NCBI GenBank assembly: GCA_004026145.2
Contig: CP034981.1
Coordinates: 276,471-340,470, forward strand
Length of the DNA stretch: 64,000 nucleotides
Direction of reading: 5' to 3'
Source: Takifugu bimaculatus
Taxonomy: Eukaryota > Chordata > Actinopteri > Tetraodontiformes > Tetraodontidae
Every line of letters starts with the position of its first letter. Position 1 is the first letter of the stretch. A program made the translations under genes and the position numbers. Shown in pieces: positions 10,498-21,974 of this stretch. Below the pieces are notes generated by a model. It did not search any database. It worked only from the letters and a program-made list of their open reading frames with translations, and had not been told where the DNA came from.

Positions 10498-10525
10498 TCC
10501 ACAGTAAGGCCACACTGAGCAGCGG

Positions 10526-10539
10526 CCGCTAGAGGGCGA
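10526..10539 (+). promoter_or_regulatory. CTCF-like motif after VA3
   Basis: CCGCTAGAGGGCGA. Confidence 0.45.
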
Positions 10540-11206
10540 CACACAGCGTCTCTTCCTGTCAGGAGATGTGATGAACAAAGTTTTCTTCTTTAAAAATGAT
10601 GAGAGAAATCAAACCTGGAGCAAAGATGAAGAGGCCTCCAAGACAGGAAGAGGAACTATGTTGATTCTCTTTCATTATAAATGTTTAATGGCTTTTTTCA
10701 CGCAAAGTATAAAAACCAAGTTAATGCAGTAAAGAAATTATATTGTCTCCAATTGTGGTGAAGAAGAGGAGTGAAAACAATCCCCAATATTGACAAAGAT
10801 GAACAACTAAAATCAGAGAAGAGCAATGATGTTAAGACAAAACAAGGTTGGTGGTAGAACTATTGATGCATGAATGAGACACCAGAGAACCAGTCATTTC
10901 CTGTAACTCCATTAGCTTCCACGGAGGCACCAACGTGAAGACTTCATGATGAAGATGAGCCTGTCCTCACTTCTTCAGCTTTTTTTCTGGCAATAAGAAA
11001 AGAATTCATGTGTTGTTTCCTCAGGTTGTGAGTTCTTCTGGGGCACCACAGGGCTGAAATCTCGGTCCTCACATTTTCACCATTCTTTGACATGAATCAT
11101 CTCATCAGACATCTAAAATCTCTCCTGTTGAGATGGAAAAACTCCCAAAACTTGGAGAGTCCAGCTGCTACAAGAAGCTGCTGCCAGTGTGCTGACCTGC
11201 AGCAAC
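10540..11206 (+). repeat. VA-psiVB spacer module, truncated end
   Basis: Same module as 2848-3657, but at 11206 it jumps from the upstream part of psiVB (GCTGACCTGCAGCAAC) straight into psiVB FR3. No gene seen. Confidence 0.6.
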
Positions 11207-11317
11207 TCTAAGATCACGGCCAAAGTTCTCCTCCAACGAGTCCAGAGACCGAGTGGATCTGCAGGTGTCCTCTGCTGCAGTTCCAGATTCTGCTGTGTAC
11301 GACTGTGCTGTGAGGCC
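11207..11317 (+). pseudogene. psiVB3, FR3-only remnant
   Basis: Only the FR3 end of the psiVB V exon remains (RPKFSSNESRDRVDLQVSS to YDCAVRP). Leader, FR1, LINE and FR2 are deleted. Heptamer CAGAGTG follows at 11318. The same deletion junction occurs in psiVB4, 5, 11, 13 and 15. Confidence 0.8.
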
Positions 11318-11533
11318 CAGAGTGACAGGAAACCCACAACCTGTCTACAACAACACAGCACCCAGCTCCTGGAAGCCTTCGTCACACCAGAGGGCCACAT
11401 GACCCAGGAGGAGGTGTGCTCCTCTGTGTCTAACCATGCTGAGAGCAGAAAGAGCTGCCAGAAGAGAACAAGGCCACCACCGAATGTTGAACATCAGACA
11501 GTTTCTCCTGCTGCTTTGGAGCTTCTTGCAGAG

Positions 11534-11975
11534 ATGGAACCTTGGCTGTGGATTCTTCTGGCTGCTCTTTGCTTTGGTAGGTGTTTTGTCCAGATTGCTC
11601 CGTATATCGGTGGCTCTTCCAACATACCGTCAGACGGACATCATGTCTTCTGTGTTTTCCAGAAACAACATGGGGGCAGAAAATTTCCCCTGTTCCAGGG
11701 ATGAAAAATGGAATCAGCAGCAGAGAAGGAGAAGATGTAACGCTCAGATGTAACTATGAGACTTCAAGTTCTAATGTTCTTCTGTACTGGTACAAACACC
11801 AGTCTGACTATGAGGCACCCCAGTTTATTCTCTGGAAAGGAGCAAGAAGCTACACAGGCCTGGAAAACATTCCTGATAAGAGATACAGATGCAACACAGG
11901 GCAACAAGAAAGTGAACTGACCATTACAGATGTGACGCTGGCAGACTCGGCTGTGTACTACTGCGCTCTGAGGGC
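11534..11975 (+). CDS. TRAV: VC1, TCR alpha/delta V segment
   Basis: Leader 11534-11576 is the VA leader MEPWLWILLAALCF, but the intron differs (GTAGGTGTTTTGTCC). The V exon 11663-11975 starts ETTWGQKISPVPGMKNGIS, has VTLRC for Cys23, CDR1 region ETSSSNVLL, YWYKHQSDYEAPQFIL, CDR2 region WKGARSYTGLEN, and ends LADSAVYYCALRA. Intact. It closes block 1. Shared leader but unrelated V body suggests an exchange in the first intron between VA and another V family. Confidence 0.87.
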
Positions 11976-12014
11976 CACGGAGACACAAAGAGACGAAGAC
12001 GCTGTACAAAAACC
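11976..12014 (+). promoter_or_regulatory. RSS of VC1
   Basis: Heptamer CACGGAG (5/7), 23-bp spacer, perfect nonamer ACAAAAACC. Confidence 0.85.
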
Positions 12015-12412
12015 TGACAAGAGCTATCTGACCGATCACAGACAAGTTCACTGTTCCTTATCAGACACTGGTTACAGGTGCTGATCACATGATCAGCCAA
12101 CAATTCCACATCAGCGAGCAGCCACCTGAACCGTGCTTCAGACCCACAATCCACCACCACCACGCTGGTTTGGTGGGACCTGAACCCTCACGCAGGTTCC
12201 GCTCACATTTTAGACATCTGAAAGCACTAAAAGGACCATAAACAAAATTCTTTCAGTTTGATCCAAAAATATTTCAGTCTTTTATGCCGTTATAAAGCTG
12301 CTTCACATTTGTCAACTTTCAGCTGTGTGTTTTCAGATGGATTTTGGATCTACAAGGAAAATGGTGGTTTGGGTGAATCTTGAGAGTGTGAAACTCTCCA
12401 GGGCAGTTTGTG
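12015..12412 (+). repeat. VC downstream module
   Basis: About 400 bp found after all five VC genes, including a TGATCACATGATCA inverted repeat near 12082. No gene or CTCF-like motif seen. Confidence 0.6.
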
Positions 12413-13862
12413 TTTTCATTTCGTTTTCTGCCACTTATCCGGATCCGGATCGCGGGGGGCAGCAGCTTCAGGAGGGTGCCCAGACAGCCCTCTCCCCGGC
12501 CACTTCCATCAGCTCCTCCGGGGGAACCCCCAGCCGCTCCCAAGCCAGGTGAGAGATGTAATCTCTCCACTTAGTCCTGGGCCGGCCACGAGGCCGCCTC
12601 CCAGTGAGACATGTCCGGAACACCTCTAAAGGGAGGCGTCCGGAAGGCATCCTAGCCAGATGCCCAAGCTGACCCCAACTGACTCTTCTCAATGTGGAGA
12701 AGCAGCGGTTCTACTCCGAGCTCCTCCCGGATGTCCGAGCTTCTCACCCTATCTCTAAGGCTGAGCCCGGCCACCCTGGGGAGGAAACTCATTTCAGCCG
12801 CTTGTATCCGCAATCTCGTTCTTTCGGTCATCACCCAGCGTTGATGGCCATAGGTGAGGACTGGGACGTAGATCGACCGGTAAATCGAGAGCTTTGCCTT
12901 CCGGCTCAGCTCCTTCTTCACCACGACGGATTGGTTAAGCGCCCGCATCACTGCTGACGCCGCTCCGATCCGCCTGTCAATCTCCCGTTCCATCCCACCC
13001 TCACTCGTGAATAAGATCCCGAGATACTTGAACTCCTCCACCTGGGGCCCAGCGTCCGTCCTAGATCCTCCAAAAAAGGGCAGGTTCTCTGAACTATTGT
13101 TTGGTGCATTCGCACAAACAACTGTCAGAACCCGTTCCCCGACCCGAAGGCGCAGGGAAGCAACCCTTTCGCTCGACCGCGAGAACCCCAACGTCGAACT
13201 AGAGAGTCTGGGGGCAAGGAAAAAGCCCACCCCCGCTCTCCATCTCTCACCCTGAGCAACTCCAGCATAGAAAAGTGTCCAACCCCCCTCAAGGACTTGG
13301 GTTCCTGAGCCGACACTATGTGTGGAGGTGAGACCGACCATATCTAGTCGGTAGTGCTCAACCTCCCCCACAAGCTCCAGCTCTTTCCAAGCCAGAGAGG
13401 TGACGTTGCATGTTCCAAAAGCCAATTTCCATCACCGAGGATCGGACTCCCAAGGCCTCCGCCTTGGTCTACCGCCCAATCCACACTGCACCAGACCCTT
13501 CATGCTCGTCCTGCGGGTGGTGGGTCCACTGGAGACAGGAGTATCCACGTAGCTGGTTCGGGCTGGGCCCAGCCGGGCCCCATGGACGTAGGCCCGGCCA
13601 CCAGGCGCTCACCATTGAGCCCCAGCCCCAGGCCTGGCTCCAGGGTGGGGCCCCGGTAACCCTCCGGGCCGGGTACGCTGCTTCCCTTTTGGATGTACCA
13701 TGATGGGTCTTATGAACCATTTTTTGTCTGACCCTTCACCTAGGACCAATCTGCCTTGGGAGACCCTACCAGGGGCAAACTGCCCCGGACAGCATAGCTC
13801 CCAGGCTCATTCGGGTACGCAAACTCCTCCACCATGACAAGGCGATGGTTCACAGAGGAGTC
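12413..13862 (-). mobile_element. Internally deleted LINE, copy D1
   Basis: Minus strand. The endonuclease start reads MAFGTCNVTSLAWKELELVG and runs to SRTDAG, where at about 13050 it joins directly to the RT end (QVEEFKYLGILFTSEGG, LSIYRSIYVPVLTYG, GRRPRGRPRTKWRDY). The RT palm with the ADD box is gone. The join keeps one long ORF, 13425-12652. Clade not determined. Confidence 0.75.
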
Positions 13863-13939
13863 CTTTAAATTCACTTTTTTTTTAAAACGTAAAGAAAAAA
13901 TAATCAATCACCTTCTGCTCATTCCTTTTAGTTATTGAA

Positions 13940-14255
13940 CCTGTACACCTGCAGGACTCTTTGACCTCCGAGACTTGAAGACCTCCAGGACCTGTGGAAC
14001 TCCAGGACCTGTACTCCTCCAGGATCCGTAGGCCTCCAGGACCCGTAGACTTCCAGGATAAGTAGACCTCCAGGACCTGTACTCCTCCAGGACCCTTAGG
14101 CCTCCAGGACCTGTAGACCTCCAGGACTTGTACTCCTCCAGGACCTGTACACCTCCAGGACCCGTAGGCCTCCAGGACCTGTAGACCTCCAGGACTTGTA
14201 CTCCTCCAGGACCTGTACACCTCCAGGACCCGTAGGCCTCCAGGACCTGTAGACC
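13940..14255 (+). repeat. 17-bp minisatellite, copy 2
   Basis: About 18 units of the GACCTCCAGGACCTGTA type, directly after the 5' end of LINE D1. Confidence 0.9.
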
Positions 14256-15294
14256 ACAGTTTCCCTAACCCCCAGGGAGAGGGATCCCTCATCTGGTGCT
14301 TCATGTTCTACTCACATGTGTAAACAGGCGTTGGTTAGGAACCTCTGGACGATGGTACCTACACTCAGTGAATAACTGGGAGTGACTCAACAGCCACTCT
14401 TCTGATTGTTGCACGTTAAGGCTGCACACGTGCACTCCAGAAACAGTCCTCTGGTCATATTTATCTCAGGTTTGTTCTTAGAATTATTCTATTTCTTAAT
14501 CCATGCAAAGCACCCAAAAGCCCAAGACAGAGTTCTTGTGTGTGCAACCTTACCTGGCAATGAAGTTGGTTCTGGTTGTGATTCTGGTTCAATGGCAGCA
14601 CATGAGCAAGGCTAAAGGCTGAAGCTCAGGCGTGCAGCAGATGTGCCGTGTCCACAAATGAAGCTTCCTTCATTCACATGTTGGCCGAGGCCCTCCTGCC
14701 TTCTCACCCTCAGAACATCTCTGTCCTGAAGCTTGGCAAGGACACACTGTGGTGCAGGCAGTCCGAGGGCAGCCACGCGTCTTCAAAACACACCACACTG
14801 GTCACTGTTGCTGCCGTTGGGGCCTCCAGGCCTCCTGTTGATGATCTGTGGGACAGGTTTCTTCCATCTACTCCCCCTTGCTCCACTTGTAGTCCTCAAT
14901 GCTCTGGTTCTACAGCTGTGCTTCTTCCTGCTGAGCTCCTCTGTTCTGAAGAGCGCCACCAGCTGCTTCCTCACAGGCACCAGAGCTGTGAGATGCAAAC
15001 AGACCTTCTGAATCAGATCAGGAAAGGGATTTCATCTGTGTTTCGTTGTGATGTTTTAATGCTCCTGTGCTGGTAACTCTCAGGTAGTCCTTGTTTTTAC
15101 AGTCGAGGTCTCCATCTAGAGACAGTAGAAATAATGAGTGAGTTGGAGGATGTGAAGCTGTCAGTAGAAGCTTGTGATGGAGCTCAGTTCCTCTGGTCAG
15201 GCTCCTCCTTCTCAAACCCATCTGAGGTCTGAAGAAGACTACACGGAGACATCACAGAGCTCTTCATTGTGGCTGGAGCTCACCGTTCCTCAAC
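14256..15294 (+). other. VM2 upstream region with extra 0.7 kb module
   Basis: The last ~350 bp are the VM upstream region. The preceding ~700 bp (about 14280-14985) are shared only with 54510-55220. That module holds an open frame of 142 codons (from 14648) with no recognisable domain. I see no evidence that it is a gene. Confidence 0.45.
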
Positions 15295-15733
15295 ATGACT
15301 CCTCTGTTCGTCTCACTGTGGATGGCAACTCTGTGGGCTGGTATGAACACAACTCTGTCTGTCACACCAGAGGGATGTGAGTACGATTCCCTGAGAGCAC
15401 CTTCATGCTGTCTGTTTTCCAGAGTGCAGAACCCAAAAAGACACTGTGCTGCAACCAAAAGCAGAGGAGATGGCAGCAGAAGACCAGACAGTCACACTGG
15501 ACTGTCACTACACCAGCACAGCCACAGAGGTCTACATCTTCTGGTACAAACAGGATGGGACCAGCAGACCCCAGTTCATCCTGAGCAGGTTCACCTTCGG
15601 TAACGGGAAAACAGAAGATGAGTTTGAGGAGAGATTTTCCTCCACACTGAACCCCACCATGAAATCAGCTCCTCTGAAGATCCAGGAGCTTCAGCTGTCA
15701 GACTCTGCAGTGTACTACTGTGCTCTGAGGCCC
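15295..15733 (+). CDS. TRAV: VM2, TCR alpha/delta V segment
   Basis: Leader 15295-15340, V exon 15423-15733. CDR1 region YTSTATEVY, CDR2 region SRFTFGNGK, then DEFEERF where others have DEFKERF. Intact through YYCALR. An extra C before the heptamer makes the exon 311 rather than 310 bp. This changes the phase of the coding end, which V(D)J trimming can absorb. First gene of block 2. Confidence 0.87.
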
Positions 15734-15771
15734 CACAGTGACAGGAAGCAGCAGAAGTGCGCACTAAAACC
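15734..15771 (+). promoter_or_regulatory. RSS of VM2
   Basis: CACAGTG, 22-bp spacer, ACTAAAACC. Confidence 0.9.
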
Positions 15772-15799
15772 TCCACAGTAAGGCCACACTGAGCAGCGG

Positions 15800-15813
15800 C
15801 CGCTAGAGGGCGA
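15800..15813 (+). promoter_or_regulatory. CTCF-like motif after VM2
   Basis: CCGCTAGAGGGCGA. Confidence 0.45.
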
Positions 15814-16484
15814 CACACAGCGTCTCTTCCTGTCAGGAGATGTGATGAACAAAGTTTTCTTCTTTAAAAATGATGAGAGAAATCAAACCTGGAGCACAGA
15901 TGAAGAGGCCTCCAAGACAGGAAGAGGAACTATGTTGATTCTCTTTCATTATAAATGTTTAATGGCTTTTTTCACGCAAAGTATAAAAACCAAGTTAATG
16001 CAGTAAAGAAATTATATTGTCTCCAATTGTGGTGAAGAAGAGGAGTGAAAACAATCCCCAATATTGACAAAGATGAACAACTAAAATCAGAGAAGAAAGA
16101 GCAATGATGTTAAGACAAAACAAGGTTGGTGGTAGAACTATTGATGCATGAATGAGACACCAGAGAACCAGTCATTTCCTGTAGCTCCATTAGCTTCCAC
16201 GGAGGCACCAACGTGAAGACTTCATGATGAAGATGAGCCTGTCCTCACTTCTTCAGCTCTTTTTCTGGCAATAAGAAAAGAATTCATGTGTTGTTTCCTC
16301 AGGTTGTGAGTTCTTCTGGGGCACCACAGGGCTGAAATCTAGGTCCTCACATTTTCACCATTCTTTGACATGAATCATCTCATCAGACATCTAAAATCTC
16401 TCCTGTTGAGATGGAAAAACTCCCAAAACTTGGAGAGTCCAGCTGCTACAAGAAGCTGCTGCCAGTGTGCTGACCTGCAGCAAC
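15814..16484 (+). repeat. Spacer module, truncated end
   Basis: Same as 10540-11206; the module follows a VM gene here. No gene seen. Confidence 0.6.
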
Positions 16485-16595
16485 TCTAAGATCACGACCA
16501 AAGTTCTCCTCCAACGAGTCCAGAGACCGAGTGGATCTGCAGGTGTCCTCTGCTGCAGTTCCAGATTCTGCTGTGTACGACTGTGCTGTGAGGCC
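16485..16595 (+). pseudogene. psiVB4, FR3-only remnant
   Basis: Same deletion form as psiVB3. Heptamer CAGAGTG at 16596. Confidence 0.8.
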
Positions 16596-16811
16596 CAGAG
16601 TGACAGGAAACCCACAACCTGTCTACAACAACACAGCACCCAGCTCCTGGAAGCCTTCGTCACACCAGAGGGCCACATGACCCAGGAGGAGGTGTGCTCC
16701 TCTGTGTCTAACCATGCTGAGAGCAGAAAGAGCTGCCAGAAGAGAACAAGGCCACCACCGAATGTTGAACACCAGACAGTTTCTCCTGCTGCTTTGGAGC
16801 TTCTTGCAGAG

Positions 16812-17292
16812 ATGGAACCTTGGCTGTGGATTCTTCTGGCTGCTCTTTGCTTTGGTAGGTACCAGACAACCACACGCTGCCACTGCCTCACATTAGAGGC
16901 CAGAACTGTGTGCGTCAGATGTGGAAACTCTTTGAGCCACTCAGTGGATCATCTTGAGTGATTCCTGCATGTTCTTCTTCATCAGAGTGTAGAGGAGAAG
17001 ACAAAGTGATGCAGCCACCAGAAGATGTTGTTGCTGCTGTAGGAGACACTGTTACACTGGACTGTACTTTTCAGACCACCGGCTCGTCCCCATATTTGTT
17101 CTGGTACAAACAGGATGGGACCAGCAGACCCCAGTTCATCCTGAGGAGGTTGAAAGGTGATGAGGGGAAAACAGAAGATGAGTTTAAGGAGAGATTTTCC
17201 TCCACACTGAACCCCACCATGAAATCAGTTCCTCTGAAGATCCAGGAGCTTCAGCTGTCAGACTCTGCAGTGTACTACTGTGCTCTGAGGCC
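16812..17292 (+). CDS. TRAV: VA4, TCR alpha/delta V segment
   Basis: Leader 16812-16854, V exon 16986-17292, intact. CDR1 region TTGSSPYL, CDR2 region RRLKGDEGK and KSVPLKIQ, as in VA2 and VA11. FR1 has Val for Glu in VVAAVGDTV (GAA to GTA). Only VA gene of block 2. Confidence 0.88.
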
Positions 17293-17330
17293 CACAGTGA
17301 CAGGAAGCAGCAGAAGTGCGCACTAAAACC
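17293..17330 (+). promoter_or_regulatory. RSS of VA4
   Basis: CACAGTG, 22-bp spacer, ACTAAAACC. Confidence 0.9.
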
Positions 17331-17358
17331 TCCACAGTAAGGCCACACTGAGCAGCGG

Positions 17359-17372
17359 CCGCTAGAGGGCGA
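17359..17372 (+). promoter_or_regulatory. CTCF-like motif after VA4
   Basis: CCGCTAGAGGGCGA. Confidence 0.45.
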
Positions 17373-18043
17373 CACACAGCGTCTCTTCCTGTCAGGAGAT
17401 GTGATGAACAAAGTTTTCTTCTTTAAAAATGATGAGAGAAATCAAACCTGGAGCACAGATGAAGAGGCCTCCAAGACAGGAAGAGGAACTATGTTGATTC
17501 TCTTTCATTATAAATGTTTAATGGCTTTTTTCACGCAAAGTATAAAAACCAAGTTAATGCAGTAAAGAAATTATATTGTCTCCAATTGTGGTGAAGAAGA
17601 GGAGTGAAAACAATCCCCAATATTGACAAAGATGAACAACTAAAATCAGAGAAGAAAGAGCAATGATGTTAAGACAAAACAAGGTTGGCGGTAGAACTAT
17701 TGATGCATGAATGAGACACCAGAGAACCAGTCATTTCCTGTAGCTCCATTAGCTTCCACAGAGGCACCAACGTGAAGACTTCATGATGAAGATGAGCCTG
17801 TCCTCACTTCTTCAGCTTTTTTTCTGGCAATAAGAAAAGAATTCATGTGTTGTTTCCTCAGGTTGTGAGTTCTTCTGGGGCACCACAGGGCTGAAATCTC
17901 GGTCCTCACATTTTCACCATTCTTTGACATGAATCATCTCATCAGACATCTAAAATCTCTCCTGTTGAGATGGAAAAACTCCCAAAACTTGGAGAGTCCA
18001 GCTGCTACAAGAAGCTGCTGCCAGTGTGCCGACCTGCAGCAAC
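17373..18043 (+). repeat. Spacer module, truncated end
   Basis: Same as 10540-11206. No gene seen. Confidence 0.6.
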
Positions 18044-18154
18044 TCTAAGATCACGGCCAAAGTTCTCCTCCAACGAGTCCAGAGACCGAGTGGATCTGCA
18101 GGTGTCCTCTGCTGCAGTTCCAGATTCTGCTGTGTACGACTGTGCTGTGAGGCC
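18044..18154 (+). pseudogene. psiVB5, FR3-only remnant
   Basis: Same deletion form as psiVB3. Heptamer CAGAGTG at 18155. Confidence 0.8.
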
Positions 18155-18370
18155 CAGAGTGACAGGAAACCCACAACCTGTCTACAACAACACAGCACCC
18201 AGCTCCTGGAAGCCTTCGTCACACCAGAGGGCCACATGACCCAGGAGGAGGTGTGCTCCTCTGTGTCTAACCATGCTGAGAGCAGAAAGAGCTGCCAGAA
18301 GAGAACAAGGCCACCACCGAATGTTGAACATCAGACAGTTTCTCCTGCAGCTTTGGAGCTTCTTGCAGAG

Positions 18371-18812
18371 ATGGAACCTTGGCTGTGGATTCTTCTGGCT
18401 GCTCTTTGCTTTGGTAGGTGTTTTGTCCAGATTGCTCCGTATATCGGTGGCTCTTCCAACATACCGTCAGTACGGACATCATGTCTTCTGTGTTTTCCAG
18501 AAACAACATGGGGGCAGAAAATTTCCCCTGTTCCAGGGATGAAAATGGAATCAGCTGCAGAGAAGGAGAAGATGTAACGCTCAGATGTAACTATGAGACT
18601 TCAGATTCTTATGTTTATCTGTACTGGTACAAACACCAGTCTGACTATGAGGCACCCCAGTTTATTCTCTGGAAAGGAGCAAGAAGCTACACAGGCCAGG
18701 AAAACATCCCTGATAAAAGATACAGATGCAACACAGGGCAACAAGAAAGTGAACTGACCATTACAGATGTGACGCTGGCAGACTCGGCTGTGTACTACTG
18801 CGCTCTGAGGGC
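18371..18812 (+). pseudogene. VC2, frameshifted TCR V segment
   Basis: Leader 18371-18413, V exon 18501-18812. Compared with VC1/4/5 one A is missing in the FR1 run (GATGAAAATGG near 18543, against GATGAAAAATGG). Reading from the spliced leader therefore reaches a TAA at 18575-18577 before Cys23. The body beyond (CDR1 region ETSDSYVYL, WYKHQ, ARSYTGQEN, YYCALRA) and the RSS are otherwise intact. The loss is recent or could be a sequencing error. It closes block 2. Confidence 0.75.
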
Positions 18813-18851
18813 CACGGAGACACAAAGAGACGAAGACGCTGTACAAAAACC
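18813..18851 (+). promoter_or_regulatory. RSS of VC2
   Basis: CACGGAG, 23-bp spacer, ACAAAAACC. Could still be cut even though the gene is frameshifted. Confidence 0.8.
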
Positions 18852-19539
18852 TGACAAGAGCTATCTGACCGATCACAGACAAGTTCACTGTTCCTTATCA
18901 GACACTGGTTACAGGTGCTGATCACATGATCAGCCAACAATTCCACATCAGCGAGCAGCCACCTGAACCGTGCTTCAGACCCACAATCCACCACCACCAC
19001 GCTGGTTTGGTGGGACCTGAACCCTCACGCAGGTTCCGCTCACATTGTAGACATCTGAAAGCACTAAAAGGACCATAAATAAAATTCTTTCAGTTTGATC
19101 CAAAAATATTTCAGTCTTTTATGCCGTTATAAAGCTGCTTCACATTTGTCAACTTTCAGCTGTGTGTTTTCAGATGGATTTTGGATCTACAAGGAAAATG
19201 GTGGTTTGGGTGAATCTTGAGAGTGTGAAACTCTCCAGGGCAGTTTGTGTGTATTTCTTATTGGACGGTGGTGACAGAGTTGAAGGGGGGCGTCAACAAT
19301 GCCATGACAACCACCTGTCTTCCAACATTTCCTCACCACATCTGCCCGGGTTCCTGCAGAGACAGAGACCTGCTGGTCTCTGGTGGCTCATGGGAGATCA
19401 TCAACCAGAGAGTAGTCCAACAGCATAACAGTGATTCCTTATGGTGCACAGGTGGAACAGAGGTCATCCAGAGGTCAGAGGTTCCTTGACACTGACAGAA
19501 GATCTGTATCTGTAAGAACAAGTGCCATAAAATAGGTTG
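18852..19539 (+). repeat. VC downstream module, undisrupted form
   Basis: As 12015-12412, but continuing without the LINE D insertion through GTATTTCTTATTGGACGG into an unrecognised stretch that leads to the RT relic. The same form follows VC3. Confidence 0.5.
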
Positions 19540-20020
19540 GGAGGGTGTTGGTGGGTTGGCAGTTGGTTGTTGTGTTTGCAGATGATTCAAAGCCAAGTTG
19601 TTCTGGGTATGATGTGAAACAGGGATTGAATCCAGGGCAAAGAGACGTGATGGCGTTCAAAACATGGTTTGATCTCAATAAGTTATCGATAAATAAAAAT
19701 AACGTTTCTGGGCTTTGGTGGTGTTTGGAAAATTGTCACGTTAAGCTGAACCTGAATGAAGTTGAAATTGAGCAAGTTTAAGACAGAAAGTTTCTAGTTT
19801 CTAGGAAAGGTTATTGATCGTAAAACGAGTTGGAAGCCACAACTAGAAAGCACCGAACAGAAACGATGAATAAAAATGATTTCTTTTTAAGAGTGTAATG
19901 GAGGAACAAATGTTGAACACGGATGTGTCTGACTTTTGGGTGTCAAATTATGGGACGATTTAGTGATGAGTTGGAAGTGTCTCTTTCTCTGGTAATGTTG
20001 AATAAAACTTTAAAAATGTA
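19540..20020 (+). mobile_element. LINE reverse-transcriptase relic, + strand, copy 1
   Basis: Reads VVVFADDSKPSCSGYD, then FKTWFDLNKLSINKNN, then after a frame change FLGKVIDRKTSWKPQ, and near the end GVKLWDDL. These match in order the FADD box, the WFD-x-NKLSLN block, the FLG box and the C-terminal KLW motif of a non-LTR RT. Frameshifts show that it is dead. Repeated at 41673 and 62530. Confidence 0.65.
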
Positions 20021-20146
20021 AAGAGAACGATGATGACTCAGATTTGATTTGATTGAAAGATCCGAATTATTAGATTCATTTGAAAAAACACAAAACAATA
20101 ATTGTATTATTCTGTATTATGGATTCCATTAAATTTAGTTTAGTTT

Positions 20147-20475
20147 CCTTTCATTTTCTCCGGCCCCATCCGGATCCGCGTTGCGGGGGCAGCAGCTTCA
20201 GGAGGGTGCCCAGACAGCCCTCTCCCCGGCCACTTCCATCAGCTCCTCCGGGGGAACCCCCCAACCGCTCCCAAGCCAGGTGAGAGATGTAATCTCTCCA
20301 CTTAGTCCTGGGCCGGCCACGAGGCCGCCCTCCCAGTGGGAACATGTCCAGAACACCTCTAAAGGGAGGCGTCCGGAAGGCATCCTAGCCAGATGCCCGA
20401 GCTGACCCCCAACTGACTCCTCTCAATGTGGAGAAGCAGCGGTTCTTACTCTGAGCCCCTCCGGATGTCCGAACT
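20147..20475 (-). mobile_element. LINE D2, 3' fragment
   Basis: Only the last ~330 bp of the D-type LINE (GRPRTKWRDYISHLAWERLG on the minus strand, with extra indels). Breaks off at about 20475 into the AATAATCAATCA sequence before the minisatellite. Confidence 0.7.
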
Positions 20476-20520
20476 ACAAAAATAATCAATCAGCTTCTGC
20501 TCATTCCTTTTAGTTATTGA

Positions 20521-20875
20521 ACCTGTACAACTGCAGGACTCTTTGACCTCCTAGACCTGAAGACACCCAGGACCTGTAGACCTCCAGGACTTGTAGAACT
20601 CCAGGACCTGTACTCCTCCAGGATCCCTCGGCCTCCAGGACCTGTAGCCATCCAGGACTGGTGCTCCTCCAAGACACGTAGGCCTCCAGGACCTGTAGGC
20701 CTCCAGGATATGTAGACCCCCAGGACTTGTACTCCTCTAGGACCCATAGGCCTCCAGAATCTGTAGACCTCCAGGACCTGTAGACCTCCTGGACTTGTAC
20801 TCCTCCAGGACCCATAGGCCTCCAGGACCCATAGGCCTCCAGGATCCGTAGGCCTCCAGGACCTGTAGACCACCG
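20521..20875 (+). repeat. 17-bp minisatellite, copy 3
   Basis: About 21 imperfect 17-bp units. Confidence 0.9.
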
Positions 20876-21230
20876 TCTCCCTAACCCCCAGGTAGAGGGA
20901 ACCCTCATCTGGCACCAAGAGCTGTGAGATGCAAACAGACCTTCTGAATCAGATCAGGAAAGGGATTTCATCTGTGTTTCGTTGTGATGTTTTGATGCTC
21001 CTGTGCTGGTAACTCTCAGGTAGTCCTTGTTTTTACAGTCGAGGTCTCCATCTAGAGACAGTAGAAATAATGAGTGAGTTGGAGGATGTGAAGCTGTCAG
21101 TAGAAGCTTGTGATGGAGCTCAGTTCCTCTGGTCAGGCTCCTCCTTCTCAAACCCGTCTGAGGTCTGAAGAAGACTACACGGAGACATCACAGAGCTCTT
21201 CATTGTGGCTGGAGCTCACCGTTCCTCAAC
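20876..21230 (+). promoter_or_regulatory. Upstream region of VM3
   Basis: Conserved VM 5' region, with a T for C in the CRE-like TGACG (TTGTGATGTTTTGATG) near 20981. Confidence 0.4.
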
Positions 21231-21668
21231 ATGACTCCTCTGTTCGTCTCACTGTGGATGGCAACTCTGTGGGCTGGTATGAACACAACTCTGTCTGTCA
21301 CACCAGAGGGATGTGAGTACGATTCCCTGAGAGCACCTTCATGCTGTCTGTTTTCCAGAGTGCAGAACCCAAAAAGACACTGTGCTGCAACCAAAAGCAG
21401 AGGAGATGGCAGCAGAAGACCAGACAGTCACACTGGACTGTAACTACACCAGCACAGCCACAGACGTCTACGTCTTCTGGTACAAACAGGATGGGACCAG
21501 CAGACCCCAGTTCATCCTGAGCAGGGTCACCTTCGGTAAGGGGAAGACAGAAGATGAGTTTAAGGAGAGATTTTCCTCCACACTGAACCCCACCATGAAA
21601 TCAGCTCCTCTGAAGATCCAGGAGCTTCAGCTGTCAGACTCTGCAGTGTACTACTGTGCTCTGAGGCC
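21231..21668 (+). CDS. TRAV: VM3, TCR alpha/delta V segment
   Basis: Leader 21231-21276, V exon 21359-21668, intact. LDCNYTSTATDVYVFWYKQD has Asn where the other VM copies have His after Cys23. The CDR2 region SRVTFGKGK equals that of VA1 and VM4. First gene of block 3, the largest block. Confidence 0.88.
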
Positions 21669-21706
21669 CACAGTGACAGGAAGCAGCAGAAGTGCGCACT
21701 AAAACC
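21669..21706 (+). promoter_or_regulatory. RSS of VM3
   Basis: CACAGTG, 22-bp spacer, ACTAAAACC. Confidence 0.9.
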
Positions 21707-21734
21707 TCCACAGTAAGGCCACACTGAGCAGCGG

Positions 21735-21748
21735 CCGCTAGAGGGCGA
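21735..21748 (+). promoter_or_regulatory. CTCF-like motif after VM3
   Basis: CCGCTAGAGGGCGA. Confidence 0.45.
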
Positions 21749-21974
21749 CACACAGCGTCTCTTCCTGTCAGGAGACGTGATGACAAAGTTTTCTTCATCT
21801 TGAGACCTGATGAGAGACTCTTTTACAGTGGAGGGCCACATGACCCAGGAGGAGGTGTGCTCCTCTGTGTCTAACCATGCTGAGAGCAGAAAGAGCTGCC
21901 AGAAGAGAACAAGGCCACCACCGAATGTTGAACATCAGACAGTTTCTCCTGCTGCTTTGGAGCTTCTTGCAGAG

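Noticed and set aside
13882..14304. Minus-strand VLEVYRSW-repeat protein
   Set aside because: The 17-bp minisatellite gives the same words in every frame; no start, domain or splice context.
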